A stretch of DNA of 64,000 nt from Sphaerotilus hippei (lineage in GTDB: Bacteria; Pseudomonadota; Gammaproteobacteria; Burkholderiales; Burkholderiaceae_C): positions 1-64,000 of the forward strand of contig NZ_QJJS01000011.1 of NCBI RefSeq assembly GCF_003201595.1, written 5' to 3'. Of the stretch, positions 42,807 to 50,959 are shown piece by piece (positions within the stretch are counted from its first letter, which is position 1; each line of letters opens with the position of its first letter). Both the position numbers and the translations under genes were made by a program. Under the pieces are notes generated by a model, which was not told where the DNA came from, did not search any database, and saw nothing but the letters and a program-made list of their open reading frames with translations.

Positions 42807-43991
42807 GTGAAGATCCTGGTCGTGACGGGTTCCTACGTTCCACATGTGCGGGGTGGCGCGGAATATTCGACGCAGATCACTGCCCAGGCCCTGTCGGCAC
42901 TGGGTCATGACGTGACGGTGCTGACCTGTGCCGATGCGGGACGGCGCGAGGACGTGCTCGACACCGATGGCTGCACCCGCATCGTGCGGATCCCGTCGCC
43001 CAATCTCTACTGGAACTACCACACGCCGACGGCGGCGTGGAAGCGGGTGGTGTGGCACCTGCGGGAGAACTTCAACGGCGATGCCCTCGAGGGGGTCGAG
43101 CGGGAGATCTTCTCGATCGCGCCCGACGTGATCTGGACCAGCACCATCGAGAATTTCGGGCCGCTGGCCTGGGAGGCGGCCGCACGGGTCGGCGTGCCGG
43201 TGGTGCACACGCTGCGCAGCTACTACGTCTCCTGCTACCGGGGCACCTGTTTTTCGGGCGCGAAGACCTGCTCCGGTCCGTGTCCGGTGTGTGCGGTGGC
43301 CACCGTGGGCCGTCGCCTGTCGGCGCCGCTGGTCGACGGGGTGGTCGGCATCAGCGACTTCATCCTGGCGCATGAGCGCCACCATTTTCCGTCGGCGCGC
43401 ACGCGCGTGATCGCCAACCCGATCGCTCCCGGCACGCTGCAGCGCCCGCGCGAGGGCTGGCTGGGGCCGCGCCCCCGTTTCGGCTTCATCGGCCGGCTCG
43501 AGCCTGAAAAAGGCATCGAGTCCTGCCTGGAGGCCTGGTCGCAGCTGCCGGCGGGCTCGGCCTCGCTGCTCGTGGCCGGCCAGGGGCGGCCCGATGACGT
43601 GATGCGGTGGCGCCGCTCCCATGCGGACCCTGCCATCGAGTTCGCCGGCTGGATGCCGGCGGCCGATTTCTACCGCCAGGTGGACTACGTGCTGGTGCCC
43701 TCGCGCTGGAACGAGCCGTTCGGCCGGGTGGTGATCGAGGCTCAGGCCAGCGGCGCGGTGCCCATCGTCAGTGATCGTGGTGGATTGCCGGAACTGGTGC
43801 AGCACGGTGTCGATGGCTGGGTGTTCGGCTCCGACATCGCCGACGATCTCGCCGCGGTGATGCGGGCGGCGGTGACGGGTGTCCGGGCTTATGCCGGCAT
43901 GTCCCGGGCCGCCGTGGCCCGGGCCGGGCTCTATCGACCGGAGGCCATCGCCGCGGCTTACGTCGAGCTGTTCGACGGACTGGTGCATTGA
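42807..43991 (+). CDS. GT4-family glycosyltransferase with a cysteine-rich insert
   Basis: A 394-residue GT-B enzyme beginning KILVVTGSYVPHVRGGAEYS. The C-terminal domain has FGFIGRLEPEKGIESCLEAW and PSRWNEPFGRVVIEAQASG. Between residues 143 and 162 lie five cysteines (Cys143, 148, 155, 159 and 162) in a C-x4-C-x6-C-x3-C-x2-C pattern, which could hold zinc or a disulfide-like clamp. Related patterns occur in a subset of GT4 enzymes. The start is GTG 42807, 15 bases after the previous stop. Donor and acceptor unknown. Confidence 0.87.
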   Translation: MKILVVTGSYVPHVRGGAEYSTQITAQALSALGHDVTVLTCADAGRREDVLDTDGCTRIVRIPSPNLYWNYHTPTAAWKRVVWHLRENFNGDALEGVEREIFSIAPDVIWTSTIENFGPLAWEAAARVGVPVVHTLRSYYVSCYRGTCFSGAKTCSGPCPVCAVATVGRRLSAPLVDGVVGISDFILAHERHHFPSARTRVIANPIAPGTLQRPREGWLGPRPRFGFIGRLEPEKGIESCLEAWSQLPAGSASLLVAGQGRPDDVMRWRRSHADPAIEFAGWMPAADFYRQVDYVLVPSRWNEPFGRVVIEAQASGAVPIVSDRGGLPELVQHGVDGWVFGSDIADDLAAVMRAAVTGVRAYAGMSRAAVARAGLYRPEAIAAAYVELFDGLVH

Positions 43992-44001
43992 ATCGCGGGA
44001 A

Positions 44002-45024
44002 ATGAACCTGAGTTATGGCGCTGACCACGTGACGGTCGTGACGGTCACCTACGGCGACCGTGCCCACCTGCTGGACCAGATGCTGAGGGCGTCGATGGCC
44101 GAGGGCGTCGGCCACGTGATCGTGGTGGACAACGGCGCCGCCGACGATCTGGCCACCCGCCTGCCCCGTGAGCATGGCGACCGGGTCAGCGTGGTGACGC
44201 TGCCGTCCAACCAGGGCTCGGCCCCCGGTTTTGCCGCCGGCCTGGCCGAGGCACGGCGCCGCGGGGCGTGCTGGGTGCTGATGCTCGACGACGACAACCG
44301 GCTGCGCCCCGGGGCCTTGCGCCGGCTGCTGCTGCGTCATGAGCACGAGGCGGCACGGGTGCCGCTGGACCAGCTGGCGGTGGTCGCCTACCGCACCCGG
44401 CATCTGGATCAGGCCCGTGCCATTCCGTCCATCGGCATGTATGGCGGCAGTGCGACGTCCTGCCTGGGTTTCCATGTCGGCGATCTGCCGATGAAGGTGT
44501 TCCGCCGGACTCCGTGGGGGCGGCGCTGGGAACGCTCGAGGGCCGTGCGGCCGGCGGTGCGCATCGCGACGGCGCCCTACAGCGGCATGCTGTTCCATGT
44601 GTCGGTGCTGCAGCGCCACGGCCTGCCCCGAGCCGACTACGTGCTCTACATGGACGACATCGAGTTTTCCTCGCGCCTGACCCGTGCGGGTGGCGCGCTG
44701 ATCCTGGTGAGCGATGCGCCCGTCGACGATGTCGAGGAGTCGTGGCACAGCGAGCAGGACCACGGATCGGCCTTCGGCGGCCTGCTGCATGGCGCGGGGG
44801 ACTTCCGCGTTTATTACCACGTGCGCAACTGCCGGCATTTCGAGTCGGTCGAGCGCCAGGGGGCGGGCTGGTTGCGCCGGCTCAACGAGCGGGTGTTCAT
44901 GGCCATCCTGCATCACCAGGCGGTCAGGTCGGGTCGCATCGAGCGTTTCGAGCTGATCCGTCAGGCCATGGCCGACGGGGCAGCCGCCCGTCTCGGGGTC
45001 AGCACGAGGTTTCCCCTGCCATGA
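44002..45024 (+). CDS. GT2-family glycosyltransferase (GlfT-like class)
   Basis: A 340-residue GT-A enzyme: VTVVTVTYGDRAHLLDQML at the N-terminus, VIVVDNGAADDL, SNQGSAPGFAAGL and the metal-binding VLMLDDDNRLRPGAL, followed by YMDDIEFSSRLTRAGG near the catalytic Asp. The DDD motif and the asparagine-glycine nucleotide region resemble the GT2 subgroup that contains rhamnosyl- and galactofuranosyl-transferases. With glf in the same window, a Galf donor is plausible. ATG 44002 has CGGGA upstream. The stop overlaps the next gene by 4 bases. Confidence 0.83.
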   Translation: MNLSYGADHVTVVTVTYGDRAHLLDQMLRASMAEGVGHVIVVDNGAADDLATRLPREHGDRVSVVTLPSNQGSAPGFAAGLAEARRRGACWVLMLDDDNRLRPGALRRLLLRHEHEAARVPLDQLAVVAYRTRHLDQARAIPSIGMYGGSATSCLGFHVGDLPMKVFRRTPWGRRWERSRAVRPAVRIATAPYSGMLFHVSVLQRHGLPRADYVLYMDDIEFSSRLTRAGGALILVSDAPVDDVEESWHSEQDHGSAFGGLLHGAGDFRVYYHVRNCRHFESVERQGAGWLRRLNERVFMAILHHQAVRSGRIERFELIRQAMADGAAARLGVSTRFPLP

Positions 45025-46145
45025 ACATCATCCATGTGGTGCGGCAGTTCCTGCCGTCGATCGGCGGGCTGGAGGACGTGGTCCATCAGTTGGGCCGGGA
45101 ACACCTCCGGCGCGGCCTCGGCCCGGTGCGGGTGGTGACGCTGGACCGGTTGTTCCGCGGTGGCGAGGGCCGGCTGCCGGCGCACGAGTTCATCGACGGC
45201 ATCGAGGTGCTCCGCCTGCCTCACCGGGGCAGTTCCCGTTATCCCTTGTGCCCGACCGTGCTGGCGCAGCTCGGCGGGGCCGACCTGGTGCATGTGCACG
45301 GCATCGACTTCTTCTTCGACTACCTGGCCGCGACCCGCTGGTGGCATCGCCGGCCGCTGGTGGCCTCCACCCATGGCGGCTTTTTCCACACGCCTTATGC
45401 GTCGGGGCTGAAGCAGGTCTATTTCCGCACCGTCACCCGGGCCTCGGCCCATGCCTACGGGGCCATCGTCGCCACCAGCCACAGCGATGGCGAGATGTTT
45501 GCCGACGTGGTGTCGCCCCGTCGGTTGCGGGTGGTGGAAAACGGCGTCGACGTGCAGCGTTATGCGGGCGCGGCGCGCGGGCCGCTGGGCCGGCAGCTGC
45601 TCTATTTCGGTCGCTGGTCGGTCAACAAGGGGCTGCCGCAGGCGCTGGCCCTGCTCAAGGCCTTGCGTGATCAACACCCGGGCTGGTCCTTGACCGTGGC
45701 CGGCCGTGAATATGACCTGTCGGCCGACGGGCTGATGCAGCAGGCCCGCCGACTGGGCGTGGCCGAGCACCTCCAGCTGGTTCCCAATCCGTCCATCGAG
45801 GTGCTGCGTGAATTGATGACGGTTTCTTCGTATTTTGTTTCACTGTCCCGTCACGAAGGTTTCGGATTGACCGCCATCGAGGCCTTGAGTGCGGGATTAA
45901 TACCGATCCTGAGTGCCATCCCCGCATATGAACGGGTGATCGAAGGGGTGGGCCTGGGTTATCTTTGTCCGTCGGATCCCGCCATGGCGGCCAGTCTCGT
46001 CGAAAACGGCCATGCAGGGCTGGCGGGGTCCATCGAGCAGCAGCGTGCCAAGGCGATCGGTTTCTGCTCGGCCTTTGCCTGGGACAAGGTATTCCGGAAG
46101 TACGAGGGAATTTATGAAGAGGTATGCGGGAAAGGTGGGCCGTGA
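45021..46145 (+). CDS. GT4-family glycosyltransferase
   Basis: A 374-residue GT-B enzyme: NIIHVVRQFLPSIGGLEDVV with the Gly-Gly loop, VHVHGIDFFFDYL, the VASTHGGFFHT segment, LLYFGRWSVNKGLPQALALL and the donor-site SLSRHEGFGLTAIEALSAG carrying the EX7E glutamates. It resembles the GumH-type mannosyltransferases of exopolysaccharide loci, although the donor cannot be fixed. ATG 45021 overlaps the preceding gene by 4 bases, and the following GH5 gene starts 32 bases before this one ends. Confidence 0.87.
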   Translation: MNIIHVVRQFLPSIGGLEDVVHQLGREHLRRGLGPVRVVTLDRLFRGGEGRLPAHEFIDGIEVLRLPHRGSSRYPLCPTVLAQLGGADLVHVHGIDFFFDYLAATRWWHRRPLVASTHGGFFHTPYASGLKQVYFRTVTRASAHAYGAIVATSHSDGEMFADVVSPRRLRVVENGVDVQRYAGAARGPLGRQLLYFGRWSVNKGLPQALALLKALRDQHPGWSLTVAGREYDLSADGLMQQARRLGVAEHLQLVPNPSIEVLRELMTVSSYFVSLSRHEGFGLTAIEALSAGLIPILSAIPAYERVIEGVGLGYLCPSDPAMAASLVENGHAGLAGSIEQQRAKAIGFCSAFAWDKVFRKYEGIYEEVCGKGGP

Positions 46146-47190
46146 TGGTCTGAAACCCTGGTCGACCGCCTTGATCGCAGCGATCATGTGCCTGTCCGGA
46201 GCCGGTGTGGCCGCGCAGACGCGGGTCACCGTCAGCGAGGGTTGCCTGAATCAGCGCATGCGTGGCGTGAGTCTCGCCGGTGCGGAGTTCAACCCGACCC
46301 GGGTACCGGCCCAGCATTTCCGGGATTACATCTACCCCTCGGCCAGCCAGTATCCGCTGTTCTCCGACATGGGCGCGTCGGTGTTTCGCCTGCCGATCGC
46401 CTGGGAGCGTGTGCAGCCGACCCTGTTCAGCGATCTGGACGCGGCCCAGGTCAGCCTGCTGCGCACGGCCTACGACAACGCCCGCAAGTCGGGCGACTGC
46501 CTGCTGATCGATCTGCACAACTATGGCACCCATCAAGGCCGCAGCCTCGGTTCCAGCGAAGTGCCCCAGGGTGCCTTGCTGGACTTCTGGAGTCGTCTGG
46601 CGGCCGTGCTGCCCGATGACCGCCATGTGGCGCTCGGCCTGATGAACGAGCCCGTCAGGGTGTCGACCGCGGCCTGGTCCCGACTGGCCCAGGAGGTGGT
46701 GCTGGGTCTGCGCCACGCGGGGGCGCGTCACTACGTGATGGTGGCCGGCGGGGGCTGGAGCGGGGCACACAGCTGGTTCAAGTCCGACGGCAGTGGCGTG
46801 TCCAGTGCCACGGCCTTCGCGAACTTCCAGGATCCGCTGGATCGCAGCTACTTCGAGGTGCACCAGTACGCCGACGGCAACTATTCAGGCACCGGCAACA
46901 CCTGCCAGAGTGCCGACGCGATCGTGCCGTTCCTGGCCGCGGTGGGCAATTGGGCCGAAAGCAATGGCCAGAAGATGTTCCTGGGCGAGTTTGGTGTCGC
47001 GGACAATCGAGCCTGTCTTGCCACCCTGCAGGCCATGCTCGAGCACATCAGCAATCGTCCCAAGGCATGGGCTGGCTGGAGCTATTGGGCGGCCGGTGAA
47101 TGGATGACGGAGTATCCGTTGACTGCACAACCGACGGCGACCCGCGTGCCGGGACCGCTGAAGACGCTGCAACGTTATTTCAACCGATGA
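46114..47190 (+). CDS. secreted glycoside hydrolase family 5 (cellulase-like)
   Basis: A 358-residue protein with a signal peptide (LIAAIMCLSGAGVAAQ) and a single GH5 barrel. The acid/base Glu179 is in LGLMNEP and the nucleophile Glu292 in MFLGEFGVADNRA; FRLPIAWERVQP and LLIDLHNYGTHQG are the other strand-end motifs. GH5 enzymes hydrolyse beta-1,4-glucans or mannans. Inside an EPS operon such enzymes usually trim or release the polymer. ATG 46114 has GAGGGA 5 bases upstream and overlaps the preceding glycosyltransferase by 32 bases. The polymer is therefore likely to contain a beta-linked glucan- or mannan-like backbone. Confidence 0.88.
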   Translation: MKRYAGKVGRDGLKPWSTALIAAIMCLSGAGVAAQTRVTVSEGCLNQRMRGVSLAGAEFNPTRVPAQHFRDYIYPSASQYPLFSDMGASVFRLPIAWERVQPTLFSDLDAAQVSLLRTAYDNARKSGDCLLIDLHNYGTHQGRSLGSSEVPQGALLDFWSRLAAVLPDDRHVALGLMNEPVRVSTAAWSRLAQEVVLGLRHAGARHYVMVAGGGWSGAHSWFKSDGSGVSSATAFANFQDPLDRSYFEVHQYADGNYSGTGNTCQSADAIVPFLAAVGNWAESNGQKMFLGEFGVADNRACLATLQAMLEHISNRPKAWAGWSYWAAGEWMTEYPLTAQPTATRVPGPLKTLQRYFNR

Positions 47191-47207
47191 GCCTGCCAGC
47201 AGCCTGA

Positions 47208-48503
47208 GTGCTGCGATTGATCGACCCCGTGGCCAACCGAAAACGACTGATCGAGAACATCCTTTCCCTGGGCGCAGTACAGCTTGCGAGCTATGTGCTG
47301 CCCTTTCTGAGCCTGCCGTATCTGGCCTTGACCCTCGGGGTCGATGCGCTCGGGCGCATCGCGTTCGCGCTGTCGGTGGCCCAGATCTTCGTCGTCCTCA
47401 CCGACTACGGGTTCAATCTCAGTGCGCCCAAGGACATCTCGGTGGCCCGCGACGACCCGCAGCGGGTCAGCGAGATCTACTGCGCGGTGACGCTGCTGCG
47501 GGCCGGGCTGGCGCTGGCGGGGGGGCTGCTGCTGCTGGTGCTCACGCGCACCGTGCCGCGTTTCCAGGAGGATGCCTCGCTGCTGCTGGTCACCTACACC
47601 ATGGTGCTGGGCAACATCCTGTTCCCGCAGTGGCTCTTCCAGGGGCTGGAGCAGCTCAAGCTGGCCAGCGTGTTCCAGGTGATCGCGCGGCTGCTGGTGT
47701 TCGCCGGCACCTTCACGCTGGTGCACGGCCCGGAGGATGTGCTGTGGGCCGCCTGGCTTCAGGCGGGCGGCACGGTGCTGGGCGGGCTGATGGCGGTGCC
47801 GTTCACGCTGCGGGCGTTGCGCGGGGCCGGGCTGCGGTGGCCTTCGAAAGCCCAGTTTCACCACCAGCTGCAGGAGGGCTGGCATGTCTTCCTGTCGACC
47901 GCGGCGATCAACGTCTACACCAGCAGCAACGCCTTTTTCCTCGGCCTGTTCGCGGCGCCGGCGATGGTGGGCCACTACCACGTGGCCGAAAAACTGATCC
48001 GCGCCGTGCAGATGGTGTTCGGACCGATCAGCAATGCGGTCTACCCGCACGTGGCCCGGCTGGCGGCCACCGACGAGCAGGCCGCGCTGCGCTTCAACCG
48101 CCGCCTGCTGCTGCGCCTGGGAGCGGCCGCGACCGTGGTGACCGCCATGGTCTGGCTGCTGGCCCCTCAGGTGGTCGCCCGGCTGTTCGGCCCGGCCTAT
48201 GAGCCGGCCGTCGGCGTGCTGCGGATCTTCGCGCTGCTGCCGCTGCTGATCGTGGCCTCGAACATCCTGGGCATCCAGACCATGCTGACGCTGGGCATGA
48301 AGGTCGCGTTCAGCCGCATCCTGCTGGGCGCGGCGCTGGTCGACTTTGCCGTGTTCATCCCGGCGGCCTACTGGTTTGGCGCCGAAGGGGCGGCCTGGGC
48401 CAATGTGCTGGTGGAGTTGTATGTGACGGTGACCATGGCGGTCGTGCTGCACGGGGCCGGGCGCAGCCCGCTGTCCTCGCGGCTGGCCGTTCCGGCACCG
48501 TGA
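47208..48503 (+). CDS. Wzx-type oligosaccharide flippase
   Basis: A 431-residue polytopic protein of the MOP/polysaccharide transporter family with about twelve to fourteen membrane segments. The N-terminus is typical (LIENILSLGAVQLASYVLPF, LPYLALTLGVDALGRIAFAL), and the middle shows AINVYTSSNAFFLGLFAAP. It would move lipid-linked repeat units to the periplasm for polymerisation. A GTG at 47208 opens the frame and a GTG at 47229 is an alternative; neither has a clear ribosome site. It lies 17 bases after the GH5 stop. Confidence 0.9.
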   Translation: MLRLIDPVANRKRLIENILSLGAVQLASYVLPFLSLPYLALTLGVDALGRIAFALSVAQIFVVLTDYGFNLSAPKDISVARDDPQRVSEIYCAVTLLRAGLALAGGLLLLVLTRTVPRFQEDASLLLVTYTMVLGNILFPQWLFQGLEQLKLASVFQVIARLLVFAGTFTLVHGPEDVLWAAWLQAGGTVLGGLMAVPFTLRALRGAGLRWPSKAQFHHQLQEGWHVFLSTAAINVYTSSNAFFLGLFAAPAMVGHYHVAEKLIRAVQMVFGPISNAVYPHVARLAATDEQAALRFNRRLLLRLGAAATVVTAMVWLLAPQVVARLFGPAYEPAVGVLRIFALLPLLIVASNILGIQTMLTLGMKVAFSRILLGAALVDFAVFIPAAYWFGAEGAAWANVLVELYVTVTMAVVLHGAGRSPLSSRLAVPAP

Positions 48504-48543
48504 CCCTGCTCGACAGGGTCATTCAGTTTGACACGAGGCACGC

Positions 48544-49509
48544 ATGATGGAAAAAGTGGTCGCGGTGGTTGTCACCTTCAACCGGAAGGCCTTGCTGATC
48601 GAATGTCTGGCGGCCCTGCTGAGGCAGAGTTGTCCGCTGCAGAAGATCGTCCTGATCGACAACGCCAGCACCGATGGCACCCATGAGGCCCTGGGCGAGC
48701 TGGGTCATCTGTCCCATCCTTCGATCGATTACCACCGCCTGTCTTCGAACACGGGCGGCGCCGGCGGGTTCCACGAAGGGATGAAGCGCGGGCTGGCCCT
48801 GGCGCCGGACTGGCTCTGGCTGATGGACGACGATGCCGAGCCGGCCGATGACGCCCTGGAGCAATTGCAACTCGGGCAATGCCAGGATTCGACGGTGGCG
48901 GTGGCCTGCATGCCGGTGGGCACCGACGGCGTTCCTCAATGGGTGCACCGGGGCTGGCACGACCCGAAATCCAGCGATCTGGTCGGATTGACCCACCTCT
49001 CCCAGAAGGACCTGATCGGCACGCCGGTGCAGATCGGGTTTGCCTCCTTTGTCGGCATCTGCGTGTCGGCCCGGGCGGCGCGGCAGATCGATCTGCCGCG
49101 CAAGGAATTCTTCATCCACTTCGACGACTACGAGTACTGCATCCGGCTCGGGCAGCTCGGCGACCTCTGGCTGATGCCGCACAGCCTCATCCTGCACAAG
49201 GATGCGCGCACCGCCGGCGGGGCCATTTCAGGCTCCGTGACCCGGCAGGTCCTGAAATACGACCGGCTGTGGCTGACCTATTTCGGGCCGCGCAACCGGC
49301 TCTGGATGCGGCTGCACCAGGCGAGCCTCGACACGCGGATCAAGGTGCTGATGGCCGAATCGGCCGAAGTGCTCAGGCACTGCGCGGGCGCCTTGCGGCA
49401 CCGGGATGACCACATGTTCCGGCGCTGCCTGCTGCGGATCTTTTCCTTCGTCGATGGCGTGCGCGGCAATTTCGACAATGAGCGGCCGCGGAAAGTCCTG
49501 TTCGACTGA
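48544..49509 (+). CDS. GT2-family glycosyltransferase, galactofuranosyltransferase-like
   Basis: A 321-residue GT-A enzyme: VVAVVVTFNRKALLIECLAA, VLIDNASTDGT, SSNTGGAGGFHEGMKRGL, WLWLMDDDAEP and HFDDYEYCIRLGQLGDL. The combination N-x-GGAGGF-x-x-G followed by MDDDAEP is characteristic of the GT2 group that includes GlfT-type galactofuranosyltransferases. The UDP-Galf donor could come from glf at 4-5 kb. ATG 48544 (a second ATG follows) has GAGG 6 bases upstream. It is 40 bases after the flippase gene. Confidence 0.86.
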   Translation: MMEKVVAVVVTFNRKALLIECLAALLRQSCPLQKIVLIDNASTDGTHEALGELGHLSHPSIDYHRLSSNTGGAGGFHEGMKRGLALAPDWLWLMDDDAEPADDALEQLQLGQCQDSTVAVACMPVGTDGVPQWVHRGWHDPKSSDLVGLTHLSQKDLIGTPVQIGFASFVGICVSARAARQIDLPRKEFFIHFDDYEYCIRLGQLGDLWLMPHSLILHKDARTAGGAISGSVTRQVLKYDRLWLTYFGPRNRLWMRLHQASLDTRIKVLMAESAEVLRHCAGALRHRDDHMFRRCLLRIFSFVDGVRGNFDNERPRKVLFD

Positions 49510-49556
49510 ATGCTGACCAGGCCTTCGCCGGCGCATCGCCCGCAAGGAGTGCTCGT

Positions 49557-50597
49557 CTGAATCCGTCGCGGATCCTGTGGCTGGATGCGCTGAAGGCCAT
49601 CGGCATCGTGCTGGTGGTGCTGGGTCATGCCGTCGACGGCTCTCGGCTGCACGACCTCATCTACAGCTTCCACATGCCGCTTTTTTTCTTCGCGGCGGGC
49701 TGCGTGTTCCCCGGGGAGCGCTCCGGTGCGGGTTTCAGGGCCCTCTTCAGGCAGCGCATCCAGGTGCATGTCCGGTACTACGTCTGGTTTTCGCTGATCG
49801 GCATCGCGTATTTCATGCTGGTGAAGCACCTCGGGCCCGACCGACGCGCGCTGGACGAGCTGCTGGTGAACCGGTCGATCTCCCTGCTGACGGCCAGCGC
49901 CTCGTTCTCGTGGCCCGGCCTGGCGCCTGAGGTCACTGTCTGGCCCGTGGCGCTGTGGTTCTTCCCGGCGCTGGTGTGGTGCCTGAGCGCGTGGGCGCTG
50001 GTGCTGCGCTGTCGCGTGCCGGTCCTCGCCGGGATGGCCCTGGGGGTCTGGTCGATCGGGTGGTGGGTCCTCGAAGCCGGTGGCCTGCCCTGGTCGCTCG
50101 ATGCGGCGGCCCTGGCGTTTCCCTTCGTGGTGGTCGGGGGGATCTTCCAGAGAGGGGCGCTGCTGGTGCCGCCCCCCTCGCAGGCGGTCCGGGCCGTCGC
50201 CCTGGCGGTCCTGTGCAGCGGGCTGGCGCTGATCTGGCACCTGAGCGCGGCGCTGCTCCCCTTCACGCCCCGGGCGCTGGAACTGCTGCGCCTGTTCGGC
50301 TTCGCCGCGGTGGTGATGCCGCTCGCGGTCCTGCTGGCGGGGATGCGCTGGGCGCCCTGGAGCGCCCGGATCGTCCACACCCTGTCGCGCTCCGCCTTGC
50401 TGGTGTTCCCGTTCCACATCATCGTGTTCTCGATCGTCGACAACCTGGTGCGGCGGCTGCACGGGCTCGAGCACGGACTCGCCTATGGCGAGCCGGCCGG
50501 GGTGGTGTTGCGGGTGGGGGTGTCTTTCCTGGTGCTGGTGCCGGCCCATGCGCTGTGGTTCGGCCGCCGGGCCGCCCGGTGCGCGCCGGCGGCCTGA
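49557..50597 (+). CDS. membrane acyltransferase (acyltransferase-3 type), likely CTG start
   Basis: A polytopic acyltransferase with LDALKAIGIVLVVLGHAVDG and SFHMPLFFFAAGCVF, paralogous to the enzyme at 9-10 kb. The first GTG in frame (49608) would cut off the first half of membrane helix 1. A CTG at 49557 has a perfect AAGGAG site 7 bases upstream and gives NPSRILWLDALKAIGIV, aligning with the paralogue. No ATG, GTG or TTG lies between the site and 49608. I therefore propose a CTG start, giving 346 residues. A run of seven T at 49681-49687 codes for part of the FFF stretch. It ends the right-hand polysaccharide operon. Confidence 0.82.
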   Translation: MNPSRILWLDALKAIGIVLVVLGHAVDGSRLHDLIYSFHMPLFFFAAGCVFPGERSGAGFRALFRQRIQVHVRYYVWFSLIGIAYFMLVKHLGPDRRALDELLVNRSISLLTASASFSWPGLAPEVTVWPVALWFFPALVWCLSAWALVLRCRVPVLAGMALGVWSIGWWVLEAGGLPWSLDAAALAFPFVVVGGIFQRGALLVPPPSQAVRAVALAVLCSGLALIWHLSAALLPFTPRALELLRLFGFAAVVMPLAVLLAGMRWAPWSARIVHTLSRSALLVFPFHIIVFSIVDNLVRRLHGLEHGLAYGEPAGVVLRVGVSFLVLVPAHALWFGRRAARCAPAA

Positions 50598-50624
50598 GCC
50601 TGCGCGCGGGTCGGCTCCGGCGAG

Positions 50625-50957
50625 TCAAGGGGCGGCAGGGCCGGCCTCGGTCTCGTAATCACAATCACACCCGCTGCCCGACGAGATCAGCCGCAGCGCC
50701 ACCCGGCGCAGCAGCGGTGCGGCCGCCTTCAGCGCCCCGGGCAGGAAGTCCTCAGGCTGCGCGACCACCCCGCAGCGGTAGCGCGCGGTGGCCTCGTCCC
50801 AGCGCAGCGCCTGGCAGGCGCCGCTGCGCTGGCGGCTGATCAGCATGCCCACCGGGCAGGGTTCGGCCACGCAGCAGACGCCGCAGCCGTTGCAGGGCGC
50901 GGTCCGGTCCGGCTTGGCCGGGGCCAGCGCCTGCAGGTGGATGACCCGCGCGCCCAT
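50625..50957 (-). CDS. YkgJ-like cysteine-cluster protein
   Basis: A 110-residue protein with the cluster CNGCGVCCVAEPCPVG at about 22-37 and further cysteines downstream (GACQAL, CGVV, CDCDYE), resembling the UPF0153/YkgJ proteins thought to bind zinc or an iron-sulfur cluster. No signal peptide. It begins 2 bases after the stop of the secreted subtilase on the same strand and converges with the polysaccharide operon. Role unknown. Confidence 0.75.
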   Translation of the reverse strand: MGARVIHLQALAPAKPDRTAPCNGCGVCCVAEPCPVGMLISRQRSGACQALRWDEATARYRCGVVAQPEDFLPGALKAAAPLLRRVALRLISSGSGCDCDYETEAGPAAP

Positions 50958-50959
50958 GT

